The notes: generated by a model not told the origin, from the letters alone. Numbered from the stretch's first letter, positions 48,887-61,423 are shown. The stretch is 64,000 bases of DNA from Stutzerimonas stutzeri (GCF_000219605.1 NC_015740.1:496001-560000), one strand, 5' to 3'. A program made the numbers and translations.

Positions 48887-49710
48887 AGCTGGTCAGCGAA
48901 AGTCTCGGTGTGTCGCGCTCGCAACTGACGGCTCGAATCAAGCAGGCCAAAGAAGACAGAGGAGCCCGTCGTCGGCGTATCCCTGACGATACGGCTCTGG
49001 TGGAGCGGATCAAGGCCTCAATCTCCGACTTGCCCAGCTATGGCTACCGCCGGGTCTGGGCGCTTCTACGTAGGCAGGCCGAACCGGTGGTCAATGTGAA
49101 ACGGGTTTATCGGGTCATGCGCGACCATGACCTGCTGCTGGAGAAACGCCGCAAGCAGCCCGGTGTGGCTCGTCGTCATGAAGGCCGAGTGGCAGTGAGC
49201 GAGAGTAATACCCGTTGGTGCTCGGACGGTTTTGAATTTCGTTGTGACGATGGCGCCAAGCTGCGTGTGACCTTTGCCTTGGACTGCTGCGACCGCGAGG
49301 CTATCAGCTGGGTAGCCAGCCCGAGTGGCTACAGCGGTGATGACGTCCGTGACGTCATGCTTGAAGCCATCGAGAAACGTTTTGAACAGGCACTGCCTGT
49401 CACTCAGATTCAGTGGCTGAGCGATAACGGCTCGGCGTACACCGCCGAACAGACGCGCGCCTTTGCTCGCGAAATCGGCTTGATACCGCTGACCACGCCA
49501 GTGTGCAGCCCGCAGAGCAACGGCATGGCCGAGAGCTTTGTGAAGACGATGAAGCGTGATTACATCGCCCATATGCCACGGCCGGATCGCCAGACAGCGC
49601 TACGCAACCTGGCGATTGCTTTTGAGCATTACAACGAAGAGCATCCGCACAGCGCACTGAAGTACCGCTCGCCTCGGGAGTTCAGGCGGTTGGCCGTAAC
49701 ATCAACTTAA
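48844..49710 (+). CDS. IS3-family transposase OrfB (InsD-like, DDE integrase core)
   Basis: 288-residue catalytic part of the IS2-group transposase. The DDE residues are in 'RWCSDGFEF' (first D), 'WLSDNGSAY' (second D) and '[16 protein letters not shown]' (E). The C-terminal '[22 protein letters not shown]' is a standard IS3-family end. The frame is -1 relative to orfA. The ATG at 48844 lies at the A-run where the frames meet, so it may be expressed alone or as a frameshifted fusion. No internal stops are present. Confidence 0.93.
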   Translation: MDCALTLVAGGRPVKLVSESLGVSRSQLTARIKQAKEDRGARRRRIPDDTALVERIKASISDLPSYGYRRVWALLRRQAEPVVNVKRVYRVMRDHDLLLEKRRKQPGVARRHEGRVAVSESNTRWCSDGFEFRCDDGAKLRVTFALDCCDREAISWVASPSGYSGDDVRDVMLEAIEKRFEQALPVTQIQWLSDNGSAYTAEQTRAFAREIGLIPLTTPVCSPQSNGMAESFVKTMKRDYIAHMPRPDRQTALRNLAIAFEHYNEEHPHSALKYRSPREFRRLAVTST

Positions 49711-49747
49711 CAGGGTTGTGGTGTCCGGTTTGATAGGGGCAAGTCCA

Positions 49748-49752
49748 AAGCG
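49748..49752 (+). repeat. Right target-site duplication of the IS element
   Basis: AAGCG, identical to 48425-48429. Confidence 0.9.
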
Positions 49753-50277
49753 TAGGCATCCGAAGAAGTCGGCTGACTGGATCAGGAATAAATACTTCCG
49801 ATCCATAGGCAGGCAGAACTGGGTGTTTGCGTATCCCTACAAGAATGGCAAGGGAGAAAGGCAGTTCCGACGGCTGTACGGGCTGGCGGAAACCGCAATC
49901 GTGCGTCACAAGCGTCTACCGGGTGAGTATCAGCCCTACGACGCGATGCAGGAGCTGAAGTGGGAAGCGCTGAGGGTCAAACGGATGCAGCACTCGCTGC
50001 GTTATCGGGGGCAGATACTCAGCATCTTCCGCAGGCAGAAGGGGCTTTGTGCCCTGTGCGGACATGCGATCAACAAGGAAACCGGCTGGCACGACCATCA
50101 CGTCATCAGGCGTGTGGACGGCGGGCCGGATACTCTGAGGAATCGTATGCTGCTTCATCCCAACTGCCATGCGCTGGTGCACAGCCAGCGTGAAAAGGTA
50201 GCTCTGCGATATGGAGGGTAATGTTAATATCGCCACCATAGTTGCCGGCCAGCCATAGGCTGGCTTTTCGTAAACTT

Positions 50278-50311
50278 GAGCCGTATGCGGTGAAAGCCGC
50301 ACGTACGGTTC
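50278..50311 (+). ncRNA. Group II intron domain V
   Basis: A canonical 34-nt hairpin beginning GAGCCGT and ending ACGGTTC, with a GCGGT-GAAA-GCCGC tip. The catalytic AGC triad is at 50279-50281, and the bulge sits on the 3' strand. Length and key bases are all as expected, so the ribozyme core looks intact. Confidence 0.92.
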
Positions 50312-50314
50312 TTA

Positions 50315-50352
50315 GGGGGGGACGGGCCAGTAATGGCCTGTCCCTACCCGAC
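50315..50352 (+). ncRNA. Group II intron domain VI with candidate branch-point A
   Basis: A G-rich 5' strand pairs with GGCCTGTCCC and then CCC, leaving a TA bulge. The A at 50346 lies 7 bases (inclusive) from the proposed 3' end AC at 50351-50352, the normal distance for the branch adenosine. Confidence 0.7.
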
Positions 50353-50374
50353 TCTTCTCTAGCAGGACCTACCC

Positions 50375-51097
50375 ATGAAGCGACCCAGTGGCCGTGCCGC
50401 CGACCAGCTGCGCTCGATCCGCATCACCCGCAACTACACCAAGCATGCCGAAGGCTCGGTGCTGGTGGAGTTCGGTGATACCAAGGTGATCTGCACAGCC
50501 AGCATCGAGACAGGCGTACCGCGCTTCCTCAAGGGGCAGGGCCAGGGCTGGCTGACCGCCGAATACGGCATGCTGCCGCGCGCCACGGGTGAGCGTAACC
50601 AGCGCGAAGCGGCGCGGGGCAAGCAGGGCGGACGTACCCTGGAAATCCAGCGTCTGATCGGCCGTTCGCTGCGGGCCGCGCTGGACATGAGCAAGCTCGG
50701 CGAGAACACCCTGTACATCGACTGCGACGTGATCCAGGCAGACGGTGGTACGCGCACCGCCTCGATCACCGGCGCCATGGTGGCAGTGATCGACGCCCTC
50801 AAGGTGCTGAAGAAGCGCGGCGGTCTGAAGGGCGGCGATCCGGTCAAGCAGATGATTGCCGCCGTATCGGTCGGCATCTATCAGGGCGAGCCGGTGCTCG
50901 ATCTGGACTATCTGGAAGACTCGGCTGCCGAAACCGATCTGAACGTCGTGATGACCGACGCCGGTGGCTTCATCGAGGTTCAGGGCACGGCCGAGGGCGC
51001 GCCGTTCCATGCCGACGAGCTCAACGCCATGCTGGCGCTGGCCCACGATGGTGTGCGTCAGCTGTTCGAACTGCAGCGCGCGGTGCTGGCGGACTGA
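50375..51097 (+). CDS. rph: Ribonuclease PH
   Basis: 240-residue phosphorolytic exoribonuclease trimming tRNA 3' ends. The N-terminus '[45 protein letters not shown]', '[22 protein letters not shown]' (substrate-binding Arg loop) and '[19 protein letters not shown]' (phosphate/metal region) are all present at full length. An AGCAGGACC ribosome site sits within the 22 bases left between the intron end and the ATG. Expression from the original promoter must now pass through or splice out the 4.2-kb intron. Confidence 0.97.
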   Translation: MKRPSGRAADQLRSIRITRNYTKHAEGSVLVEFGDTKVICTASIETGVPRFLKGQGQGWLTAEYGMLPRATGERNQREAARGKQGGRTLEIQRLIGRSLRAALDMSKLGENTLYIDCDVIQADGGTRTASITGAMVAVIDALKVLKKRGGLKGGDPVKQMIAAVSVGIYQGEPVLDLDYLEDSAAETDLNVVMTDAGGFIEVQGTAEGAPFHADELNAMLALAHDGVRQLFELQRAVLAD

Positions 51098-51114
51098 GCG
51101 AGAGGTAAGGCGAA

Positions 51115-51483
51115 ATGAGCGATCAGGATCTCGTGCCGTTGCCCAGCCGCGAAGCGCGTCAGTGGGCGATGTTCTGCCACTACTCGGCGTTCTTCTGGTT
51201 CCTGGCGCCGATGATCGGCAACGTGCTCGGCCCGCTGATCGTCTGGCAGTTGAAGAAGGACATGGACCCCTTCGTCGACCAACAGGGCAAGGAGGCGCTG
51301 AATTTCCAGCTGACCTTCAGCCTTGCGATGATGATCTGTGGCGTGCTGGCCTGGATCCTCATCGGCTTTCCGCTGATGGTGCTGGTGAGCGTGGTGGCGC
51401 TGGTGCTGGTGGTGATCGCCGGCATCCGTGCCAACGAAGGCAAGCCCTATCGCTACCCCTTCTGCTGGCGGATCGTCAGATAG
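51115..51483 (+). CDS. DUF4870 domain membrane protein
   Basis: 122-residue inner-membrane protein with three or four helices: 'REARQWAMFCHYSAFFWFLAPMIGNVLGPLIVWQLKKDMDPFVDQQGKEALNFQLTFSLAMMICGVLAWILIGFPLMVLVSVVALVLVVIAGIRA'. The pattern of an opening W-H segment, 'DPFVDQQGKEALNFQ', and closing helices is DUF4870. The function is not established. It starts 17 bases after rph in the same direction and may share its transcript, hence also lie under the intron's influence. Confidence 0.88.
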   Translation: MSDQDLVPLPSREARQWAMFCHYSAFFWFLAPMIGNVLGPLIVWQLKKDMDPFVDQQGKEALNFQLTFSLAMMICGVLAWILIGFPLMVLVSVVALVLVVIAGIRANEGKPYRYPFCWRIVR

Positions 51484-51555
51484 GACGGTTTCGATTCCCT
51501 GACAGCTGAACGGCGGCCGACACATCGCGTGCCGGCTGCCGTTGCGAATCGCGTA

Positions 51556-52335
51556 TTACAGGCTCAGCGTCCAGTCGTAATCGACGATCAGCGGAGCGTG
51601 CTGCGAGAAGCGCGGTTGGCGCGGCAGGCGGGCGCTGCGCACGAAGCGGCGCAGGCCTGAGGTCAGGATCTGGTAGTCGAAGCGCCAGCCGAGGTTGAGC
51701 ATCTCGGCCTGCTCGGTATCCGGCCACCAGCTGAACAGGTCGCCTTCGCGATTGACCTCGCGCAGCGCGTCTATATAGCCCATGTTGCCGAAGATCTCAT
51801 CCAGCCAGGCGCGCTCGGGCGCGAGGAAGCCCGGATCCTGCTGGCAGTCGCGCCAGTTCTTCACGTCCAGCTTCTGGTGGGCGACGTACAGCGAGCCGCA
51901 GTAGATGTACTCGCGGCGCTTGCGGCGCTGCTTGTCCAGATAGTGGGCGAAGTCATCCATGAACTTGAGCTTGTGGTTCAGGTTGGCATCGCCGCCCTGA
52001 CCCGAAGGCACCAGCAGGCTGGCGATACTGACCTTGTCGAAGTCGGCCTGCAGATAACGCCCGTAGCGATCCGCCGTCTCGAAGCCCAGACCGGTGATCA
52101 CGGCTTTGGGCTGCAGCCTGGAATAGAGCGCCACGCCTCCCTGCTCCGGAATCTCGGCATCGCAGGCGTAGAGGAAGTAGCCATCCAGTTGGTAGGCGGG
52201 GTCGTCGAGTTCCAAGGCGGAGGCGCGGGTATCCTGCAGGCAGATGACATCGGCATTCTGCGCTTGCAGCCAGCTGAGCAATCCCCGCTGTGCCGCCGCT
52301 TGAATGCCATTCACGTTGACGCTGATGATCCGCAT
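51556..52335 (-). CDS. crc: Catabolite repression control protein Crc
   Basis: 259-residue protein of the exonuclease III/EEP fold that in Pseudomonas works with Hfq to repress translation of catabolic mRNAs and has lost nuclease activity. The sequence 'MRIISVNVNGIQAAAQRGLLSWLQAQNADVICLQDTRA' and the C-terminal 'FDYQILTSGLRRFVRSARLPRQPRFSQHAPLIVDYDWTL' match Crc rather than XthA. Its divergent position beside pyrE (86 bases between starts) is the conserved Pseudomonas location. It would be expected to repress genes such as the glc and glutarate clusters. Confidence 0.95.
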   Translation of the reverse strand: MRIISVNVNGIQAAAQRGLLSWLQAQNADVICLQDTRASALELDDPAYQLDGYFLYACDAEIPEQGGVALYSRLQPKAVITGLGFETADRYGRYLQADFDKVSIASLLVPSGQGGDANLNHKLKFMDDFAHYLDKQRRKRREYIYCGSLYVAHQKLDVKNWRDCQQDPGFLAPERAWLDEIFGNMGYIDALREVNREGDLFSWWPDTEQAEMLNLGWRFDYQILTSGLRRFVRSARLPRQPRFSQHAPLIVDYDWTLSL

Positions 52336-52420
52336 AAATGGCCCCTAAAAACACGTGCGTGTATGATAACCCAAGCTCTTCGCAATTAGCTAAAACAGTG
52401 GTTTTCCGGGAAATTTCTTC

Positions 52421-53062
52421 ATGCAGGCGTACCAGCGCGAGTTCATCCGCTTCGCCATCGAGCGCGGCGTTCTGCGTTTCGGTGAGTTCACCCTCAAGTC
52501 GGGGCGTACCAGTCCCTATTTCTTCAATGCCGGCCTGTTCAACAGCGGCAGCGCGCTGGCACAGCTCGGGCGGTTCTATGCCTCGGCGGTGATCGAGAGC
52601 GGCCTGGATTTCGACGTGATCTTCGGTCCGGCCTACAAGGGCATCCCGCTAGGCGCAGCCACGGCCATCGCGCTGGCCGAGCAGCATCAGCGTGACCTGC
52701 CGTGGTGCTTCAACCGCAAGGAAGCCAAGGATCACGGCGAGGGCGGCACCTTGGTCGGCGCCCCGCTGACTGGCCGCGTGCTGATCGTTGACGACGTGAT
52801 CACCGCCGGCACCGCCATCCGTGAAGTCATGCAGATCATTCGGGCACAGAATGCCGAGGCGGCAGGTGTGCTGATTGCCCTGAATCGGCAGGAAAGAGGG
52901 CAGGGCGAGCTGTCGGCGATTCAAGAAGTTGAACGTGATTATCGAATGCCGGTGATCAGTATTGTGTCCCTGGAGCAAGTGCTGGAATATCTCGCCGATG
53001 ATGTTCAGCTGAAACAGCACCTGCCCGCGGTTCAGGCTTATCGCGAGCAGTACGGAATCTGA
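52421..53062 (+). CDS. pyrE: Orotate phosphoribosyltransferase
   Basis: 213-residue enzyme of pyrimidine synthesis converting orotate and PRPP to OMP. The PRPP-binding motif '[17 protein letters not shown]' (about 120-135), the flexible loop '[18 protein letters not shown]' and the N-terminal '[43 protein letters not shown]' are all as in bacterial PyrE. It is divergent from crc. No rph-pyrE coupling of the E. coli type exists here because crc and the DUF4870 gene lie between. Confidence 0.97.
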   Translation: MQAYQREFIRFAIERGVLRFGEFTLKSGRTSPYFFNAGLFNSGSALAQLGRFYASAVIESGLDFDVIFGPAYKGIPLGAATAIALAEQHQRDLPWCFNRKEAKDHGEGGTLVGAPLTGRVLIVDDVITAGTAIREVMQIIRAQNAEAAGVLIALNRQERGQGELSAIQEVERDYRMPVISIVSLEQVLEYLADDVQLKQHLPAVQAYREQYGI

Positions 53063-53081
53063 CCCAGGGTAGGTATTGCAC

Positions 53082-53675
53082 ATGCGTAGATCGGTAGCCA
53101 CTCGAACGATGCTCCTGTTGGGGGTCATCTGTCCGGTAATGGCCTCGGCTGCCGAGCTTTATCGCTATGTCGACGAACGAGGCGTGGTGGTTCTCGATCG
53201 CCACGGCGTGCCGCCGCAGCATATCTCCCGCGGTTATCAGGTGCTCAACGAGCAGGGACGCGTGGTCCGCGAGGTGCCGCCGGCGCCGACCGCCGAAGAG
53301 TTCGCCCGGCTGCAGGCGAAGAAGGCGCGCGATGCGTCGGATGCACAGCTGCTGCGTCTCTATGCCAGCGTAGAGGATGTCGAGCGAGCTGAAACGCGCA
53401 AACTGGCCGAGCTCGATAGCGTGATCGGTTTGTCTCAGGGCAACCTGCAATCCATCCGCAGTCAGCACAGCAGTCTGCGCAAGCAGGCGGCGAACCACGA
53501 GCGGGCGGGGCGCAATGTCCCTGAGAATCTGCTGGCGCAGATCGAAAACCTCGAGAAGGAAGAGCAGAGCCTGTTGCGAGACCTGGCGCGTTTCGAGAAG
53601 ACGCGTGCCGAGGCGGAGGTCAGCTTCGCCCAGGATCGGCAGCGAGTCGCCGAGCTGCTCGGGCAGAATCCATAA
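53082..53675 (+). CDS. Exported DUF4124 protein with long coiled coil
   Basis: 197-residue exported protein. A signal peptide (MRRSVATRTMLLLGVICPVMASA) is followed by a DUF4124 domain ('AELYRYVDERGVVVLDRHGVPPQHISRGYQVLNEQGRVVREVPPAPTAEEFARLQAKK') and then about 110 residues of charged heptads ('LLAQIENLEKEEQSLLRDLARFEKTRAEAEVSFAQDRQRVAELLG') predicted as coiled coil. The function is unknown; the domain also heads the M23 peptidase at 3520. It starts 19 bases after pyrE and ends before a clear terminator. Confidence 0.8.
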   Translation: MRRSVATRTMLLLGVICPVMASAAELYRYVDERGVVVLDRHGVPPQHISRGYQVLNEQGRVVREVPPAPTAEEFARLQAKKARDASDAQLLRLYASVEDVERAETRKLAELDSVIGLSQGNLQSIRSQHSSLRKQAANHERAGRNVPENLLAQIENLEKEEQSLLRDLARFEKTRAEAEVSFAQDRQRVAELLGQNP

Positions 53676-53733
53676 GCGCGTCGACCTGGCGCGCCCCTTC
53701 GAAACTTCCTGCTGAAAGCAATCTCGACGCATT

Positions 53734-53753
53734 AATGGCGATTCGCCATTTTT
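53734..53753 (+). terminator. Rho-independent terminator after the DUF4124 gene
   Basis: AATGGCG and CGCCATT form a perfect 7-base stem with a 3-base loop, running into TTT. It lies about 60 bases after the stop and likely ends the pyrE transcript. Confidence 0.7.
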
Positions 53754-53879
53754 CTGGATGAATGCGTAGCTTGCTTACTATCATAAAAGACCGCTCTAAC
53801 TCAATAGTTTCAAGGTCGTGATGAGTTGCTTGGAGTCAGTCTGTACCGTTGCGCAAAATTTTCGGTATGGCTGACTGGC

Positions 53880-55355
53880 ATGAATGATAGGAACCTACGC
53901 AGTTATCAGGAGCTTCACAAGCCGAAGGGAAATTTCGCGACTCGCGCTGAATACCTTGAACACGAATTGGAGATCATGGCGCCGAAACGCTGGGGCGTGA
54001 ACCTGCCGTTTCGTGACTACCGTTTCGAGTACGAAGACTGGGTGCCAGCCATGGCGGCAACCATCGGCAAGATTGTCATGGTGGCCGCAGTGGTCGCAGC
54101 GTTCGCCGGTCCGATGGGGCTGTCCAACGAGTTCGTGATCGAGAACGCGCGCTACGAGATGCTGATTGCCGCGCTGCTGTTCGTGGTGCTGTTTTCCGGC
54201 TTCCTCAATCCCACCGCCAACCTGGCCGGAACCCATGGTCCGCTGATCCCGCTGATTCCACTGATCGTCGCCTCGGGCGGTCATCCGATGGCGCTGGGCA
54301 TCATGGTTGGGGTGCTCGGTTTTACCCTCGGCGTGTTCAAGGGTGGCAGCTTGCTGGCGCGGCTGACCAGCGACGGGGTGTGCGGCGGTCTGTTGCTCTA
54401 CCTCGGCTTCATCGGCATCACCTCGCAGATCAAGAAGCTGTTCGGCTGGGCGGACAGTTTCGACATGGGCTATATCGCCTTTGTCGTGGTCTTCGCGACC
54501 ATCGTCATGTATGCCTATCTCGAGCATATCCGCATGCGCTGGCTGGCGATTCCGCTGGGCTCGGCTCTGGCTGCGCTGATCGCCTTCGTGATGGGCGCTC
54601 CGTTCGAGTTCACCACCGAGCCGGGCGTGCCGAATCTCAATCCAATGTATTGGTGGGGCGAGGACACCGGCTGGCAGATCGGCCTGCCGGACCTGCATCA
54701 TTTCATCGCGGTCGCGCCTTTCGCCGTGCTGGCGGTGGCCATGTGGTCACCGGATTTTCTCGGCCATCGCGTGTTTCAGCAGCTCAACTATCCGCCCAAG
54801 GCGAAGAAGGTGCTGATGAACATCGACGACACCATGTGCGTCGCGGCAGCGCGGCAGATCGTCGGCACTTCGCTGGGCGGGGGCAATCTGGCGTCGTCCT
54901 GGGGTACCTTCATGGTCCCGGCGGCCATCGCCAAGCGTCCGATCCCCGCAGGTGCGCTGCTCACCGGCCTGCTCTGCGTGGTCGCCGCGCTCTGGGGCTA
55001 TCCGATGGACCTGGCCATCTGGCCGCCGGTTCTGAGCGTGGCGCTGATGGTCGGCGTGTTCCTGCCGCTGCTGGAAGCCGGCATGCAGATGACCCGCGAG
55101 GGCAAGACCTCGCAGTCGGCAGCCATCGTGATTTTCTCTTCGGCGCTGGTCAATCCGGTGTTCGGTTGGTCACTCACCGTGCTGCTGGACAACCTCGGAC
55201 TGATCGGTGACAAGGAGCGCGGTCAGTCGCTGAGCCATCTGCACCGCTGGGTGATTCCGACGATTGTGTTCATCGTGCTGTGCGCGGTGATGCTGGGCAT
55301 CGGCATGTTCCCGGGCATTCCGGCGATGCTCGAATCGTTCCGCATCGATCTCTGA
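53880..55355 (+). CDS. DUF3360 family membrane transporter
   Basis: 491-residue polytopic inner-membrane protein with about 11-12 helices. The cytoplasmic N-terminus 'SYQELHKPKGNFATRAEYLEHELEIMAPKRWGVNLPFRDYRFEYEDWVPAMAATIGKIVMV' and the helices 'GFLNPTANLAGTHGPLIPLIPLIVASGGHPMALGIMVGVLG' resemble DUF3360, a family related to SulP/purine-permease-like anion transporters. The substrate is unknown. The ATG at 53880 is chosen by homology of the N-terminus; no strong ribosome site was seen. A strong terminator follows. Confidence 0.75.
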   Translation: MNDRNLRSYQELHKPKGNFATRAEYLEHELEIMAPKRWGVNLPFRDYRFEYEDWVPAMAATIGKIVMVAAVVAAFAGPMGLSNEFVIENARYEMLIAALLFVVLFSGFLNPTANLAGTHGPLIPLIPLIVASGGHPMALGIMVGVLGFTLGVFKGGSLLARLTSDGVCGGLLLYLGFIGITSQIKKLFGWADSFDMGYIAFVVVFATIVMYAYLEHIRMRWLAIPLGSALAALIAFVMGAPFEFTTEPGVPNLNPMYWWGEDTGWQIGLPDLHHFIAVAPFAVLAVAMWSPDFLGHRVFQQLNYPPKAKKVLMNIDDTMCVAAARQIVGTSLGGGNLASSWGTFMVPAAIAKRPIPAGALLTGLLCVVAALWGYPMDLAIWPPVLSVALMVGVFLPLLEAGMQMTREGKTSQSAAIVIFSSALVNPVFGWSLTVLLDNLGLIGDKERGQSLSHLHRWVIPTIVFIVLCAVMLGIGMFPGIPAMLESFRIDL

Positions 55356-55371
55356 GGTTCTAGCGCACACG

Positions 55372-55399
55372 AAAAAGGGGAGCCTGGGCTCCCCTTTTT
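55372..55399. terminator. Bidirectional terminator between the DUF3360 gene and argB
   Basis: AAAAAGGGGAGCC and GGCTCCCCTTTTT pair almost without loop, giving A-tract/T-tract ends on both strands. It lies 16 bases after one stop codon and 12 bases before the convergent argB stop. Confidence 0.92.
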
Positions 55400-55411
55400 C
55401 ATGTACAGGTA

Positions 55412-58901
<3,490 letters not shown>

Positions 58902-58945
58902 GAAGCTCCTCGGATCATCCTGAAAGAAGTAAGCGGGGGTATCGC

Positions 58946-59401
58946 TCAGTGGCTGCCGGAGTGGCCGAATCCGCCGGCGCCGCGATCACTGCTGTCGAAG
59001 CTGTCGACCAGTTCGAAACGCGCCTGCACCACCGGCACCAGCATCAGCTGCGCGATGCGCTCGCCGACGGCGATGGTGAATGCGCTCTGGCCGCGGTTCC
59101 AGCAGGACACCATCAGCTCACCCTGGTAGTCCGAGTCGATCAGCCCGACCAGGTTGCCGAGCACGATGCCGTGCTTGTGGCCGAGGCCCGAACGCGGCAG
59201 GACCAGCGCGGCCAGGGTCGGGTCGGCGATGTGGATGGCCAGGCCGGTGGGGATCAGCAGGGTCTGGCCGGGTTCCAGGACGGTGTCCTGTTGCAGCATG
59301 GCGCGCAGGTCGAGACCGGCCGAGCCAGGTGTGGCGTATTCGGGCAGTGGGAAGTCCCGACCGAGGCGCGGGTCGAGGATCTTGGCTTGGAGTGCGTGCA
59401 T
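58946..59401 (-). CDS. dut: dUTP diphosphatase
   Basis: 151-residue trimeric dUTPase hydrolysing dUTP to dUMP. The five family motifs are visible, including '[11 protein letters not shown]', '[15 protein letters not shown]', '[17 protein letters not shown]', '[12 protein letters not shown]' and the C-terminal Gly-rich '[15 protein letters not shown]'. It starts one base before the coaBC stop region (1-base gap), indicating tight coupling with coaBC, the usual coaBC-dut order in gammaproteobacteria. Confidence 0.97.
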   Translation of the reverse strand: MHALQAKILDPRLGRDFPLPEYATPGSAGLDLRAMLQQDTVLEPGQTLLIPTGLAIHIADPTLAALVLPRSGLGHKHGIVLGNLVGLIDSDYQGELMVSCWNRGQSAFTIAVGERIAQLMLVPVVQARFELVDSFDSSDRGAGGFGHSGSH

Positions 59402-59402
59402 G

Positions 59403-60611
59403 TCAGGACTCTTTGTAGCGCTCGGCGATGAAGGCTACCAGCGCACGGGCAATATGCCCCTTGCTGGCCTGGCCGAAGCGGGTTTCGTGCTGTTGGCGGT
59501 CGATCACGCTGACCGCGTTGTCTTCGCTGTTGAAGCCGATGCTGGGGTTGGCCACGTCGTTGGCGACGATCAGGTCGAGGTTCTTGTCGCGCAGCTTGCG
59601 GGCGGCATATTCGAGAAGATTCTCGGTCTCCGCGGCGAAGCCGACGCAGAACGGGCGATCCGCACGGCCTGCGAGGGTGGCGAGGATGTCCGGGTTGCGC
59701 ACCATCTGCAGCAGCAGGCCATCGCCAGTGCTGGGGTCTTTCTTCAGTTTATGGGGTGCCACCACTTCCGGACGGTAATCGGCGACGGCTGCCGCGGCGA
59801 TGAGGATGTCGCAGGGCATCGCCGCTTCGCAGGCCGCGAGCATGTCACGGGCACTGACGACGTCGATGCGCTGCACACGATCGGGAGTGGGCAGGAACAC
59901 CGGGCCGGTCACCAGGGTGACCCGCGCGCCGGCTTCGGCAGCGGCCTCGGCGAGGGCGAAACCCATTTTTCCCGAGCTGTGGTTGGTGATGTAGCGCACC
60001 GGGTCGATGTTTTCCTGGGTGGGGCCGGCAGTGATCAGCAGATGCTTGCCGGTCAGCATGCCGGTCTCGAAGCAGTCGGCGGCGGCGCGCGCCAGCTCCT
60101 CGGCTTCGAGCATGCGCCCCATGCCGATGTCGCCGCAGGCCTGGCTGCCAGAGCCGGGTCCGAACAGGCGAATGCCACGTGCCAGCAGCTGCTCACGATT
60201 GGCCTGGGTAGCGGGGTCGGCCCACATGGCCTGGTTCATGGCCGGTGCCAGGGCGACCGGGGCGTTGGTCGCCAGCACCACGGTGGTCAGCAGATCATTG
60301 GCGACGCCCTGAGCAAGGCGGGCCATGAGGTCGGCGGTGGCCGGCGCGATCAGCACGAGGTCTGCCCAGCGAGCCAGTTCGATGTGCCCCATGGCCGCTT
60401 CCGCCGCGGGGTCGAGCAGGTCCAGGTGGACGGGATGGCCGGAGAGCGCCTGCAGGGTGAGGGGAGTGATGAACTCGCGCCCGCCCTGGGTCATCACCAC
60501 CCGGACTTCGGCGCCATGGTCGCGCAGGCGGCGGACCAGTTCGGCGCTCTTGTAGGCGGCGATGCCGCCGCCGACGCCCAGGACGATGCGTTTACGATAC
60601 AGCCGCTGCAT
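59403..60611 (-). CDS. coaBC: Bifunctional phosphopantothenoylcysteine decarboxylase/phosphopantothenate-cysteine ligase
   Basis: 402-residue coenzyme A biosynthesis enzyme. The CoaC flavoprotein half (about 1-190) begins '[44 protein letters not shown]' and contains '[11 protein letters not shown]'. The CoaB half has '[47 protein letters not shown]' and '[21 protein letters not shown]'. It is divergent from radC (138 bases apart) and is followed by dut. Confidence 0.97.
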   Translation of the reverse strand: MQRLYRKRIVLGVGGGIAAYKSAELVRRLRDHGAEVRVVMTQGGREFITPLTLQALSGHPVHLDLLDPAAEAAMGHIELARWADLVLIAPATADLMARLAQGVANDLLTTVVLATNAPVALAPAMNQAMWADPATQANREQLLARGIRLFGPGSGSQACGDIGMGRMLEAEELARAAADCFETGMLTGKHLLITAGPTQENIDPVRYITNHSSGKMGFALAEAAAEAGARVTLVTGPVFLPTPDRVQRIDVVSARDMLAACEAAMPCDILIAAAAVADYRPEVVAPHKLKKDPSTGDGLLLQMVRNPDILATLAGRADRPFCVGFAAETENLLEYAARKLRDKNLDLIVANDVANPSIGFNSEDNAVSVIDRQQHETRFGQASKGHIARALVAFIAERYKES

Positions 60612-60748
60612 AGGCCTGCCTTGTTATCTGGTAGGGATGTCCGGAGTGAGAACCAGGTCTGAAGTTGCCCGGTGCCCCGGAAAAATGACGGGCTAAGATA
60701 GCACAGCGCCCATAGCGGAAAAGTGAGCCTGCTCGACAGGGAGATGAC

Positions 60749-61423
60749 ATGAGCATACGTGACTGGCCGGCGTCGGAGCGGCCGCGGGAGAAGCTTCTCG
60801 ATCAGGGCGCGGCCGCGCTTTCCGATGCCGAATTGCTGGCGATATTCCTGCGCACCGGCGTCGCCGGAAAGAGCGCGGTGGACCTGGCTCGCTACCTGCT
60901 CGCCGAGTTCGGCAGCCTGCGCGCGTTGCTGGAGGCGGATCTCGATCAGTTCAGCGCACACCTGGGGCTTGGACCGGCCAAGTTCGCCCAGTTACAGGCC
61001 GTGCTGGAGATGGGGCGCCGGCACCTGGCCGAACGGCTGCGCCGCGATTCGGCACTGGAATCGCCGCAGGCGGTACGCGATTACCTCAAGGCGCGCCTGC
61101 GCCACGAACCGCACGAGCTGTTCGGCTGCCTGTTTCTCGACGCCAAGCACCGGGTCCTGGCCTTCGAAGTGTTGTTCCACGGCACCATCGATGGCGCCAG
61201 CGTCTATCCGCGGCAGGTGGTCAAGCGTGCCCTGGCGCAGAACGCGGCGGCGGTGATCCTCACCCACAATCACCCGTCCGGTGTGGCCGAGCCGAGCCAG
61301 GCCGACCGTCAGCTGACCCAGCGGCTGAAAGACGCCCTGGCGCTGATCGACGTGCGGGTGCTCGATCATTTCATCGTCGGTGACGGCGAGCCGCTGTCGA
61401 TGGCCGAATATGGCTGGATGTGA
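60749..61423 (+). CDS. radC: RadC family JAB-domain protein
   Basis: 224-residue protein. An N-terminal helix-hairpin-helix-like part ('[41 protein letters not shown]') is followed by an MPN/JAB metallo-domain with '[17 protein letters not shown]', the H-x-H-x7-S-x2-D zinc motif. The old link of radC to DNA repair is not supported for the E. coli gene, so the function remains open. It is divergent from coaBC, as in most proteobacteria. An AGGGAG ribosome site precedes the ATG. Confidence 0.94.
   Translation: MSIRDWPASERPREKLLDQGAAALSDAELLAIFLRTGVAGKSAVDLARYLLAEFGSLRALLEADLDQFSAHLGLGPAKFAQLQAVLEMGRRHLAERLRRDSALESPQAVRDYLKARLRHEPHELFGCLFLDAKHRVLAFEVLFHGTIDGASVYPRQVVKRALAQNAAAVILTHNHPSGVAEPSQADRQLTQRLKDALALIDVRVLDHFIVGDGEPLSMAEYGWM

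Larger units (their letters stand above)
48430..49747 (+). mobile_element. IS3-family insertion sequence, IS2 group
   Basis: 1,318-bp element with TG...CA ends. The left end (TGAACGAGCCCCCTGAA, then ACCGGACACC) and the complement of the right end (TGGACTTGCCCCTAT, then ACCGGACACC) share the GCCCC and ACCGGACACC blocks in register. They resemble IS2 ends (GGCCCCCTGAA / TTGCCCCTAT). It carries orfA and orfB in overlapping frames, both intact, and is flanked by AAGCG repeats. Clean duplications and intact genes suggest a fairly recent insertion into the intron's maturase gene. It lies in the same orientation as the intron and rph. Confidence 0.93.
47168..50221 (+). pseudogene. Group II intron maturase/reverse transcriptase, split by the IS element
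   Basis: Joining 47168-48429 to 49753-50221 gives an uninterrupted 576-residue protein, so the only defect is the IS insertion. The reverse transcriptase core includes GTPQGGIISP (235-244) and YADD (281-284). The maturase X region includes 'QLNPVLRGWAQYH' (383-395). The part after the break starts 'RHPKKSADWIRNKYF' and ends in an HNH domain: CALC 520-523, HDHH 534-537, and 'NRMLLHPNCH' 551-560. As it stands the 5' part makes a 425-residue product ending ERAP, keeping RT and X but lacking the DNA-binding/endonuclease part. It may still help splicing but should not support full retrohoming. Confidence 0.92.
46112..50352 (+). mobile_element. Group II intron inserted in the rph leader, itself interrupted by an IS element
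   Basis: The intron begins GTGCG (consensus GTGYG) at 46112 and ends AC at 50352 (consensus AY). About 1,050 bases of structured RNA (domains I-III) precede a maturase gene in domain IV, followed by domain V and domain VI. Exon bases TCACAT pair with ATGTGA (46708-46713) as IBS1/EBS1. Subtracting the 1,318-bp IS and one 5-bp duplication leaves about 2.92 kb. The whole block is visibly less GC-rich than its flanks. It sits in the sense orientation between the rph -10 box and ATG. The maturase sequence looks most like the chloroplast-like/bacterial classes with an HNH domain; the class was not verified. Confidence 0.88.
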
